Both the position numbers and the translations under genes were made by a program. Shown here piece after piece: positions 1 to 9,479 of a stretch of 64,000 bases of DNA (positions are counted from its first letter, which is position 1; the number at the start of each line of letters is the position of its first letter). The DNA is from Tricholoma matsutake. Its lineage: Eukaryota > Basidiomycota > Agaricomycetes > Agaricales > Tricholomataceae. The notes under the pieces were generated by a model, which did not search any database, was not told the DNA's origin, and was given only the letters and a program-made list of their open reading frames with translations. The DNA lies in the NCBI GenBank assembly GCA_026075535.2, contig AP026546.1, forward strand, positions 2,852,001 to 2,916,000, in the 5' to 3' direction.

Positions 1-2978
1 GGTGGGTGTGAATGGCGTCCCGGGAACGGATCTGGGGAAGCTGGAAGCAATTTGACGACATGGAAGACGGGATGGAGTCTGGACATGGAGGCTGGGAGGC
101 GTAGACGATAGGCATGTGTTCCAACGCACTTGACAATGGGGAAAGGTCCCAAGAAGCGATGAGCGAGTTTCTTGGATGGACGTGTAGTGGAGATGTCACT
201 GGAGTCAAGATAAACTCGATCACCAACCTTGTACTGAGGGGTTGGGGAGTGGCGCTGGTTGTAAAATCGCGCCATGTCGTCCTTCGCCTTTGCTAAGGCT
301 GCCCTTGCCTCCTCCAAGCTATCCCTCATGCGTTCTGTGAACTCATTCACTGTCTCGATGTGTGAGGGAGTTTGGCGAGGTTCAAATCCCATGCGTGGAT
401 GTCGTCCAGTGTCTAAGAGGAAAGGGGTCTGTTGAGTGGAAGCATGGACATGGTTGTTGTATCCGAACTCGGCCAAAGGAAGGAGATCATCCCAATCGTC
501 CTGGCATTCATTGACAAAGAGGCGGATGTACTGCTCCAGTTCCTGGTTGACTCGCTCCGTCTGGCCATCAGTTTGTGGGTGATAAGCAGTTGAAGCGAGG
601 AGTTTGATCCCCAGGAGTCGGTACAGCTCACGAGTGAACTCTGCCATGAACTGAGGGCCACGATCTGAGAGGAAGGCACCAGGAAGTCCATGTAACTTCC
701 ACACGTGGTGGAGGTAGAGTCGAGCGGCACCTAGGGCACTGACAGTGGTGTGAGTGGGGATGAAGTGAGCGCGTTTTCCCACTGAGTCAACTGTGCACAT
801 CACCACATCAAACCCGTTTGACTCTGGCAATTCCACCACAAAGTCGACGCTGACGACATCCCAACGACTCTCTGGAACAGGAAGAGGGTGTAGCTCACCA
901 ATAGGCTTGCGACGAGGGACCTTGGTGCGTAAGCAAAGGTCACAAGTGCGACAATACTGACCAATGAGCCGTGACATTTGTGGCCACCAATAGTTCCGTG
1001 AGGTGAGCTCCAAGGTCTTCCAGTGTCCGGGGTGGCCAGCAATCTGTGAGTCATGGTGTTGGGATATGATGCGCCGGCGAAGGTCTGGGTCATTGGGAAC
1101 ATAGATGCGATCCCTGAAATACAACAAGTCCTCCTTTTCAGCCCACTCTGCCGCACGTAAGGAAAGGGTCGATCCCTTCCTCAGTTCTTTAACAGCTCGG
1201 GCGACAACATCCTCATGTAAACTGCTACGGTTTGCGTGACGAATGTCACGTAGAATGTCCCGCTCCTCGCCCTGGGGTACGATGCCTTCCAGTGCCCAAA
1301 TGGTGAACAGGTCTGGCTGCAACAGCACAATGTTTTGGTTGTCACCGCTGCCATCCCCATGGTCTGCACGTCGGGATAGGGCATCGGTCTTCCCCATGCT
1401 GCGACCCGGATGGTGGTGCAAGGAGAAGTCAAATCTAGATAGATACAGGGACCAACGAGCTTGACGACGGTTCAATTTCTTGGCCGTCATGAAGTACTCG
1501 AGGTTCTTGTGATCTGTCCAAATTTCCACCTTGTGTTGGGCACCCTCGAGGAAGTGTCGCCACTCCTCAAGCGCACGCATTATCGCCAACATCTCCTTGT
1601 CATGGATCTCGTAGTTTCTCTCTACAGCACTAAGGCTTTTGGAGTAGAATGCAACAGGATGCCACTTCTGGTCCTCCGGAGACTGCTGAGACAACACAGC
1701 GCCCATCGCAAAGTCAGAACTGTCAGCTTCTACACGAAAAGGACGTGAATCGTCAGCAAAGGTAAGGATCGGAGCGGAAGTGACCATCTCCTTAAGCTTT
1801 TCGAACGCCTCCTGTTGTGCATTATCCCACCTCCATGCCTCCTTTCCTGTCAAGTCGAACAGCGGTTGTGCATGATGTGAGAAATCCTTGATAAAACGCT
1901 GATAAAAATTGATGAAGCCCAGGAAAGACTGCACCTCCTTCTTGTTCGTGGGCGTAGGCCAAGCTGTGACCCCATTTACCTTGATAGGATCCATCTCCAC
2001 TTGACCCTCCAAGATAATCAGGCCGAGGTACTCGATCTTGGTCCTTTCGAACTCGCATTTGTCCTGACGAAGGTAGAGTTTGTACCGTCGAAGTCGCTCT
2101 AGGACGAGGCGCGTGATGCGACGGTGCTCTTCAACCGTGCGAGTGAAGATGAGGATGTCGTCGAGATAGATGCAGACAACGCCTTCGAGGATGAGGTCAT
2201 GGAAGATGTCGTTCATCATGGTCTGAAAGGTGGCAGGGCTATTAGTAAGGCCAAAGAACATGACAAGCGGTTCAAAAAGACCACGGTTGGTACGAAAGGC
2301 TGCCTTCCACTCATCTCCCTCCTTTATCCTCACATTATTATAGCCCCAATGGACATCGAGCTTGGTGAAGTATCGGGCTCCACAGAGCTGGTTTACAAGT
2401 TCGGAGATGAGGGGTAGTGGGTAGCGATTTTTGACCATGATGTTGTTGAGTCTTCTGTAGTCTTGAACCGGTCGAAGTGAGCCATCCTTCTTCTTGACAA
2501 AGAAAAAGGGAGAGGCCATGGGTGACTTCGATGGTCGAATACGTCCAGAGGCCAGGTGCTCATCGATGAACTGGTCAAGCTGCCGTTGTTCCTCCGGAGA
2601 GAGAGGATAGACCTTGCAGGATGAAGGGGTTGCACCGGGGGTGAGTTCGATCGCGTGATCCCATGGCTTACGCGCAGGAAGAGAGTCGAATGACTCCTTG
2701 GAGAACACGTCTTCAAACTCATGGAGATGAGGGAGTAAGGAGTTAGTAGAGGATTTAGCAGCGTTGTTTTTGTGGAAGGCCTCGGCGAGGCGGTGGGATA
2801 TGTTCGATGTGGCACACACCTCATGCGATGAGCGAATCGCAGTGTAGAAGATCCGATCACCCTCCTCCACTTCCTCTGGGTCCTCATCATCATCATCCGA
2901 GTCCGGCATTAGATCAGGAACCCCTTCCAATTCCACTTCAGGTATAGGCAGGGGTCCAGCACGACACTTCTGAGTTCG
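1..2978 (-). pseudogene. Pol of G1 copy 1: reverse transcriptase, RNase H, integrase (open frame, runs off window)
   Basis: I translated the minus strand from just after the TGA at 2979 to base 1 and found no stop. Reverse transcriptase comes first, with the active-site motif YLDD (about 2165). RNase H follows, with its TDHKNLEYF segment. The integrase has an HHCC zinc-binding start with CDLC, then the catalytic Asp in SVDFVVELPES, the Asp in LSDRGPQF and the Glu in QTERVNQELEQ. A GPF-type module (FLGPFPIVKC) near base 100 precedes the expected chromodomain. Copies DNA and inserts it in the nucleus. Marked pseudogene because the frame is separated from protease by a stop and its end is outside the window; the catalytic residues I checked are intact. 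Confidence 0.92.
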
Positions 2979-3638
2979 TCATATTGCCGCCTTCTGTCCA
3001 CGACGTTCTTGCCTGGCTTCTGTGAAACACATCTGACAGCGGGATGGACATCGGCTCATGGTAACCTCCCCGGTGCGCCAGTCGACCTCTGGGTTATGGT
3101 CTCGAAGCCATGGATATCCCAAAATCGCCTTTTGCTTTCCTAATTGAGTGACAGCAAAAAGGGCACGCTCACTATGATCTTTGTAACGGAGAACCAGGTC
3201 TGCAACCTCTCGGATGGCACCAGCTTCATTTGGGGATCCATCCACGTTATATACAGGTATCGGACGTGAGAGTGAGCGAGTATTTAGACGATGTTGTTGT
3301 ACCAGATGGGAATCGATGAAGAGACCAGTCGCACCAGGGTCCAGGAGCGCAGAAACACCGAGTATCTGTCCAGTGTCGGTCGTCTGCAGTTCGATGGCTA
3401 GGTTTAAGGAATGTGCAGAGGGAGTGGATGCCACAATATACTTGCGTGGTAGTTTACGCTCCCATGATTTAATTTTGGGACGTGGAGTAGAAGGAGAGAT
3501 GGGGAGAGCAGGTACGTCTTTAGCCAACTTCGAAGGGTCAGAGAGGGGAGCGGTCACAGAAATGGATTCATTCTCCAGGGATTCAACTGACAAGACTTCA
3601 AAGCGGTTATGGACAGGCAGTGAGGGCGTACAATTCAC
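2979..3638 (-). pseudogene. Retropepsin-like aspartic protease of G1 copy 1
   Basis: About 219 codons with a pepsin-like retroviral protease core, followed by the conserved ILGYPWLRDHNPEVDW segment that ends this domain in gypsy elements. The catalytic loop reads LLDPGATG instead of the usual LLDSGATG (compare LLDSGATG in the gypsy copy at 21516), so the Ser/Thr next to the catalytic Asp is Pro here and activity is doubtful. The frame ends in TGA (2979-2981); in the copy at 60316 the aligned codon is CAA, and both can derive from CGA. It overlaps the Gag end by a few bases, as in gag-pol frameshift arrangements. Confidence 0.85.
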
Positions 3639-4753
3639 TCGCTGCGAATAGGAAAATCCTGCTCCTCTACAACTTCCAGCTTAACCTCCTCTGCAACTTG
3701 ATCCTTCGCTTCCTCAACATCTACAAGTGCCAACAGATCTTGCAGGAGTTCGTCTCGTCCCTCGGGGGTGAGCATGCGGATATCCTGACGATGGGGACAC
3801 GCTCCAGCCCTGTGTCCAGGTTCCCCACAACGGTAGCAGAGATCCAACTTACGTGCACGGCTGCGGGCTGCATCAACATCCATTGGTACTGGGATATTGA
3901 CGGCTGGTGTGGGAGTTTGACGAGCAGGAATGGGGTTAGGGCGGGGGAGGCTTCGATTGAAGGTGTAGGGTGTATGAGTGGTAGTTGGAGCATGGAATGC
4001 AGCATTAAACGCCGCATTTGTGAGTCGGTTCTCGTCACAGAGTGAAGCAGCTTCATACCAAGCAAGGATATCATCGTCCGCTGGGCGCCCTTCCAACATC
4101 TGTGCAATCTGGTCCTGAATTTCTCGGTTGAGCCCCCATCGGAACTTCACCACCACTGGTAACCCACTCCCATACCCTGCCATGTCCACCAAATCCTTGA
4201 ACTCATCGATATAGTCGTCCACGGATCGACGTCCCTGGTGGTAAGTGGATGACTCAAGTCATGTCACTGCTCGGTGGCGTTCATTGAGGGGGCAGAAGTG
4301 GCGTACGAACTCAGCTCGAAAGTCACCCCAAGTGGAGAAAGGTAGAGAACCGAGTTCTTTAGTTTGACGTAGGATACGGTCCACATAGAGATAGGCGCGT
4401 TCAGATTTCATGTATGTGAAGGCCCAATAAATTTTTGCAGCCTCATCGACGAATTGATGCGACTGGAGACTAATGTATAACTCACAGGAATTAAGGAATG
4501 CACGTCCCTGCGCACGTGCACCATTAAATTCGGTGGGGGGGGACGGTTTGATCTGGGCACGTTCCTTAGTGGACGCATTTGGCAAAACATCGTTGTTGGG
4601 TGCGCTTGGAGTCGTGAAGGGGGAACTATTAGTCATAGGGTTAGCCTGGAGGGTCCTAACGAAGTTTTCAATCGTAGATTTAAGTGAGTCGATTTGCGCG
4701 TGCATTCCGGAAACGTCGCTTTCAAGCGCGTCGAAGCGTTCTGATGCGTCCAT
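3635..4753 (-). pseudogene. Gag of G1 copy 1
   Basis: Capsid/nucleocapsid protein, about 372 codons starting at the ATG complementary to 4751-4753 (MDASERFDAL). The N-terminal part is helical. The central retrotransposon-gag region includes FNGARAQGRAFLNSCELY and WGDFRAEFVRHF. A CCHC zinc knuckle, CYRCGEPGHRAGAC (C-X2-C-X4-H-X4-C), lies near 3810-3850. One in-frame TGA at 4259-4261 breaks it; the context (AVT-stop-LESS) fits a CGA to TGA change. It ends at TGA 3635-3637, overlapping the protease frame. It would package element RNA in cytoplasmic particles. Confidence 0.88.
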
Positions 4754-4907
4754 GTCGCTAGGGAGCGCGTTTGGCGAAAATGGCGGCGCAATAAAGGCGA
4801 GAGTATCTGGAACGGTGTGTAGGGACTCTGTGGAGCTTTGGGAAGCATCGTCCAGTCCGTACCTGCCTATTTTGGGCAGCGCGTTCGCGATTTTCGGGCC
4901 TTAGGGG

Positions 4908-4917
4908 AGAGTTTTCT
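4908..4917 (-). other. Candidate self-primer binding site of G1
   Basis: Two bases inside the 5' LTR the minus strand reads AGAAAACTCT, the exact reverse complement of AGAGTTTTCT at the inferred 5' end of the element RNA. No tRNA-type TGG start is seen at this place. This is the layout of Tf1/sushi-type self-priming, where the RNA 5' end folds back to prime minus-strand DNA synthesis. Confidence 0.55.
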
Positions 4918-4919
4918 AC

Positions 4920-5345
4920 TATAAGGGCAACCTAAGCCTCTAGCAAAGGGAAATCCGAAGTTAAAATTATACTACATAATACAGGCATTGGGGGCGCACC
5001 TAGCAAAGGGAAATCCGAAGAGAAAACTCTAAGGATCCCCTTGCTGATGCCCAGTATATGTGAAGACGACAAAAATCAAATATAACCTAAAAATAGAAAA
5101 AGGCGGAGATAGGCGGATCAAGGCCGCCGAATGACATCATACCAAGGGGTATGTGTCGGAAGGGGTACTCCGCCTCTAAATATAAAAGTGTCAACATATA
5201 CAAACATGATAGCAAGGGAAAATTAGTAATAAAATCCGGAAAAATCATAGAAAATGAAGAATAGAAGGAAATGAGGTGGGGAAAAATATGGGACGAACAT
5301 AAAAAATAGGAAAAACACACAGGGCACCCCCTTAGTCCCCTTACA
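4920..5345 (-). repeat. 5' LTR of G1 copy 1 (426 bp)
   Basis: On the minus strand it starts TGTAAGGGG and ends CCCTTATA, so the termini are short inverted repeats with TG...TA ends in every copy seen. The same unit recurs at 30461-30886 and 60316-60739 (same orientation), at 31041-31466 (opposite) and, decayed, at 12824-13195. An internal direct repeat (CTAGCAAAGGGAAATCCGAAG-like) occurs twice, about 60 bp apart. Confidence 0.97.
5021..5058 (-). promoter_or_regulatory. Probable G1 LTR promoter: TATA box and transcript start
   Basis: Reading the minus strand, TATA (complement of 5055-5058) lies about 28 nt upstream of AGAGTTTTCT (complement of 5021-5030), the usual eukaryotic spacing. If transcription starts there, the RNA begins with a 10-mer that is complementary to the primer site just inside the LTR (4908-4917). 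The start site is inferred from spacing, not observed. Confidence 0.5.
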
Positions 5346-7690
5346 ATGCCTCTTTGGAGTATGAGCACAATTGATTGACTGTCTCATCTTTCTTCCTAGG
5401 TTGGCCAATCTGTCTGTACAATCAGTTCATGTTCATTAACACTGGGATCATCACCTACCCTCATAAATGACTTAACCCAATCCACCATTTGCACCATAGT
5501 TTCTACAACTTTCTTTTTCCTCCCTTTACCTTTTTTAGCTTGTACATCACCTTCAGCAGAGGTCATGCTGCCAGCATCACTATGCACCATATCAGAGACA
5601 TCACTCTCATTACCATCATTAGGTTGTTGCACAGGAGACTCAGAATATTCATGAGTAGTATTTGGATCTAGATCCGGTGTCCCTTGACCCAACATGCCCA
5701 ACAGAATAGCTTCCCCCATAGACCTATGTGACAAGCAAATTCACTTTGCATTGGATTGTCACCCAGTAGTACTAGAACTGCTGGAATCACAAGCATGGGC
5801 TCACTGGGCTTGATATCCCAGGCCCAAATACCATGCTCCTGAGCCTCCCTGAGTCCTGACAGAAGTCAATGACTCAGAACAAGAATGGATGCCTTTTAGC
5901 AAATTGGGAAACTTACTCAAGCTGTTCAACAATGCCATCAAGCATTTCCAAGGGTGGTGCTATGTTGGATGTCAAAAGAAAATGAATGTTGTACTCTTTC
6001 TCTGATTGTTCATGTTGCAAGCCAGCTGGCAAAAATAGAAAACTGTTGTGCTTGTTCCATTTCTTTGAAAGATTTCCAGATGTGTCATCACAATACATCC
6101 AAATGGGAAATGCAATGACATGTGATCCCTGTGCTAAGATACACCATCAATTTCTAACAGAGGGGTCTGTAGATGTCATGGTGTGTGTATGGATGTTGCA
6201 GGATCAAACACATCTGACTGGATGTTAGATGACAAGTATAGCAACAAAATATGACTGACCAATGATCTTTGAGGGGCATGGGAGGTTATACAATGAGATG
6301 GCATCACTCTTTAATTCCATAAAATTCTTCATGAAATCATGTAGGGGTACTTCATAGTCCTCATTCATAGTCACTCTCCAACCTGAAGACTCCACTGTGT
6401 TCACAACATTGAGCTTCCAACATTTTGCAAACAATGCATCACCATGCATAAACCACCTAATGGGAATGCAACATTGATGATTGTGCAACATGGTAGGCTC
6501 ATAGATAAAAAAGTCATTGTCATCGATATGCGCCATGGGTGTCATCTGATTGGCCAGAAGTTCATGCAGCCATTGGTCACCCTGTTGAGCTTCTTCAAGC
6601 CTGGGATAGCTATCCTCTAAATAGAGGTGAAGGTGTGGACAGACCTTAGGGTTGGCCATTTCCTGTTGATAATATGACTTCCTGGATACCAACGAAAGTA
6701 CTAGCATACGAGAAAATACCTGAGCTATGATTTGTGAGAGAGAATTCACAAAGTAGCAGTGCCACCCAAGTGCACCATTGTACGGTATACTTTCAACACC
6801 ACAGATCTTCTGGAGGGCAGCATTGATGTTTTGCATGGCTTTGACAGATGGCACATCATTAATGTTGTTGACCTTGCGCAACCATAAGAAAAGATCTAGT
6901 TGCCAATAAAATACTGAATGCGGGAGATGCATCAAGACAACAAGGGTACATGACTGTATTGTCCTCTGTGAGTAACCAGGGGAGTCAGAGTTCACAAAAT
7001 AGCAGACTTACTATTTTGTCTGGCCATGGAAACCAATGATGGGATGCATCTTGAGGATCAACAAAGCAAGAATGTTTGCATGGCTGCTCAGGCATATTGG
7101 AACTATCATTTTCATCATAAACTGGACAGATTCTGAATAACAGTTCCCAGTATAAAAGTGAGTATGAAACCGACCAGCCACAGTAGGTTTGTGGCTTGAC
7201 CTCAGATTTTTCATCTAACTCATCCAGGATCCTCAGAACTCATTGAAAGTTCATCAAGGTGGTCCAAAAGGCCCTGCGCAATAAGAGCAACACCTTGCTG
7301 TTCTGCTGATTGTTCTAGATCAGTATCTTCATTTGCTTCAAATAGGTTCCAGTTGAATGCAGTACTCCATGGTGGTGAGAGTCCTTGACTTGTAGCCATG
7401 GGATATGGGTGTGTAGAAGGACCAGTGAGTGAGGCAAGGAGATTTTGAAGACCATGTCTGTCTGAGAAGGGACTGGTGGTGAAGGTTGAATCACATTGCA
7501 TGCTTGAGATTGATGAAATTGTAGGTGGTTCTGATGTGTAGTGGACTTCTCATGTTTAGGACAGTGAAATAGTTTACGAGATTGCCCATCATTGCAGACC
7601 AAGCATTTGGCTGTTGTGGTTCCATAGGTGTCTGTCAAACATGCCCAAACTGTCAGTCTGAGTGAGCTATATTTAGATAGAGCAGTCAAT
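5346..7690 (-). pseudogene. Large zinc-finger transposase-like protein, copy A (interrupted)
   Basis: Minus-strand remnant of a large protein family repeated in basidiomycetes and presumably a DNA-transposon protein; I cannot name it securely (Plavaka/CACTA-like is one possibility). From N to C: a C2H2-like finger (CLVCN...HCPKHEKSTTH, near 7560-7630), an acidic stretch (7220-7330), the conserved core with PSVKAMQNINAALQ, PYNGALG and FFIYEPTMLHN (6225-6995), then YCDDTSGNLSKKWNKHNSF and APPLEMLDGIVEQLE (5913-6098), then KKGKGRKKKVVETMVQMVDW (5396-5560). Introns and frame breaks separate the parts. G1 copy 1 is inserted at 5345/5346, so the C-terminal half must lie left of the window. It is homologous to copy B at 44458-49267. 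Confidence 0.7.
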
Positions 7691-7949
7691 CAATGGACTG
7701 ACCTCATGGATCTAAGTGCTCAGTCATAATATCAACCTTCGACTCAGAATAGGCATAGGCTGAGCTCCTTACTCAATCCAGATATGGATTCCAGAGAGTT
7801 AAGGTCTATCTGTCCCTGATCTTAACCCAGTTTCATATTTTTCAAATTGCATTTGGGATGGCTAAAGGTTATGCTAGATCTATCTGGAAGGTTAAGCCAA
7901 ACATGTGCAATATGCCATCAAACCCTGTTTATCTGAAGCTCTGGCCATG
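7691..7949. other. Non-coding spacer
   Basis: No convincing frame or motif; leads up to the candidate MITE at 7950. Confidence 0.5.
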
Positions 7950-8817
7950 TAGTGCTTGAAAGTCCAGTCTGGTCCTATACTATTTGAAATTCCACATAAC
8001 CGCAGACTGAACCACTCAGAGCTGGTTCTGAGTGGTCCATCTGTGGTTCTCATCTGGTTCTGACTGGTCCTACAACTGTATACTAACTATTTTATGTAAC
8101 TAATATATATACCAAAAAATAATATACTAAAGCTGGAGGTGGGGGCTTGTCGTTGTAATCTCTGGGCATCGTGGTTCCATCAGCCACCCTGTGAACAGGG
8201 GCCCACAGCGGTGGGAGACAGTTGCATTGTTGTCACAAGTATAGAACCTAAAAACAAATAAAAAAAGTTAGTTAGAAATGTTAAGTAAGAAAAGATAGCA
8301 AATTTACCTGGGCCCAAATGACAACTCATCATTTGGACCCCACTTTGTTGCACATTTGAGTGGTTCTTGGTGGTGGGAGAGACACAAGTTGCATTTCAAT
8401 GCCATACAAATAAGTGTAAACATATAAACAAAAAGTGTAAACACATCAAAAATGCATAAATGAAAGTGCATGACCATGCAAACAGATACAAATGGTCCAT
8501 GCTCACATTGCAGTATTTAAACAGCTCACTTTTTCAATCTTTTCACTTGGGTGTGCCCCATTCTTTGTAATTATATATGCAAATATTATTAGAGTTGGTG
8601 TATATCTATATGTTTGTAGCTTTCTAAGTTAAGGACCACCTGGACCAGTCTAGACCGGTCCTCAACAATTACAGAAAATGTTAGCAAGAATGGAAACTGA
8701 GGACTAGACTGCTTCAACAAGCCATTGAACTGGGACCATTGGTCCTATCAGTCCAGTTACAGTCCAGTTCAGTTCTCGGTTTTTTTCTGGTCCTATGGAC
8801 TGGACTTTTAAGCACTA
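7950..8817. mobile_element. Candidate non-autonomous foldback element (hAT-like ends)
   Basis: The ends are inverted: TAGTGCTTGAAAGTCCAGTC on the left and the complement of TAGTGCTTAAAAGTCCAGTC on the right, followed by inward-facing GGTCC-rich segments. The core (8140-8400) resembles the core of the hAT-type MITE at 40841-42044: both have a CCACCCTGTGA motif and a GGGCCCAAA-GACAA-CATCATTTGG segment. The flanking 8-mers (TGGCCATG and TGTATGTC) do not match, so the target duplication is lost or the boundary is off. Confidence 0.55.
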
Positions 8818-9479
8818 TGTATGTCCAAATGGCAACCCTCAGTGCCAGAGTCACTGAGAATCATTTTCCTCTCTGACACATCCAATCCTCTCACCGTTGT
8901 TGCTCCCTAGGCCTGTTCATTACTATACACCATTTTTCTAATAATCCTTAATCTTTCAGTCTATATACCATCAATTACACATACTTCTGTATATAGCTTC
9001 CTAGTTCATATAATATTACACTCTACATGCACTCTTGAAAGCACAAGAAACTCAAACATCAACCCCATCAACTAGAGGGTGTGCTGAAGCAGAGATGAAA
9101 CTGGCTACATGACACACCATGACAAAAGTTTTGCAACTCCCTGTTTTTAGGATCTGGCCATCTGGCTTCCTTCCAAGAGGATTCCACAACATCCTATCAA
9201 GAACCTGATATTATAAGCACTTAGCTGAGGTACTAGTCTACCAAATCCTCTAGTCCGATTAAAGAAAGGTGAAGCCAATGTGCTATAATTGTCCATTTGC
9301 TCAAAATTTTGCAACTACCAGTTTGTGATAGTATGACCCCCAAGGCCGCATCACTCATGTTGAATGGCTTTGCAAATGCCTTTAGCTCAGCTGCATATGC
9401 TGGACTAGAAATTCCTGGGGTTGAGCATTTTGCACAAACTATTGGAATGGTAGAGAAATGCCTTGGTGTTTCCACTGAG
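8818..9479. other. Mostly non-coding; one unrecognised minus-strand frame
   Basis: The only coding-like stretch is minus 9233-9487 (84 codons, containing AYAAELKAFAKPFNMSDAALG), which I do not recognise. Nothing else supported. Confidence 0.35.

Larger units (their letters stand above)
1..5345 (-). mobile_element. Ty3/gypsy chromovirus, family G1 copy 1 (cut by window start)
   Basis: LTR retrotransposon read on the minus strand: 5' LTR at 4920-5345, then gag, protease, reverse transcriptase, RNase H and integrase in the Ty3/gypsy order. The 3' end (chromodomain, 3' LTR) lies beyond base 1. A second copy (60316-64000) carries the chromodomain, so the family belongs to the chromoviruses. The element was inserted into a transposase-like gene whose reading resumes at 5346; the other target-site flank is outside the window. 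Only two in-frame stops were found between the Gag start and base 1, so this is a young copy compared with the one at 60316. Confidence 0.95.

Noticed and set aside
2393..2896. Minus-strand 167-codon frame over the RT region
   Set aside because: Shadow of the true Pol frame, which is open on the same strand in another phase and carries the RT motifs.
5087..5368. Small recurring protein frame with VCFSYFLCSSHIFPHLISF (also at 30628 and 30919)
   Set aside because: It is a frame inside the G1 LTR, present only because the LTR is repeated; it ends at or crosses LTR borders and has no start context.
7950..8817. Firm hAT call for the foldback element
   Set aside because: The ends are convincing but no 8-bp duplication flanks them, so it is listed only as a candidate.
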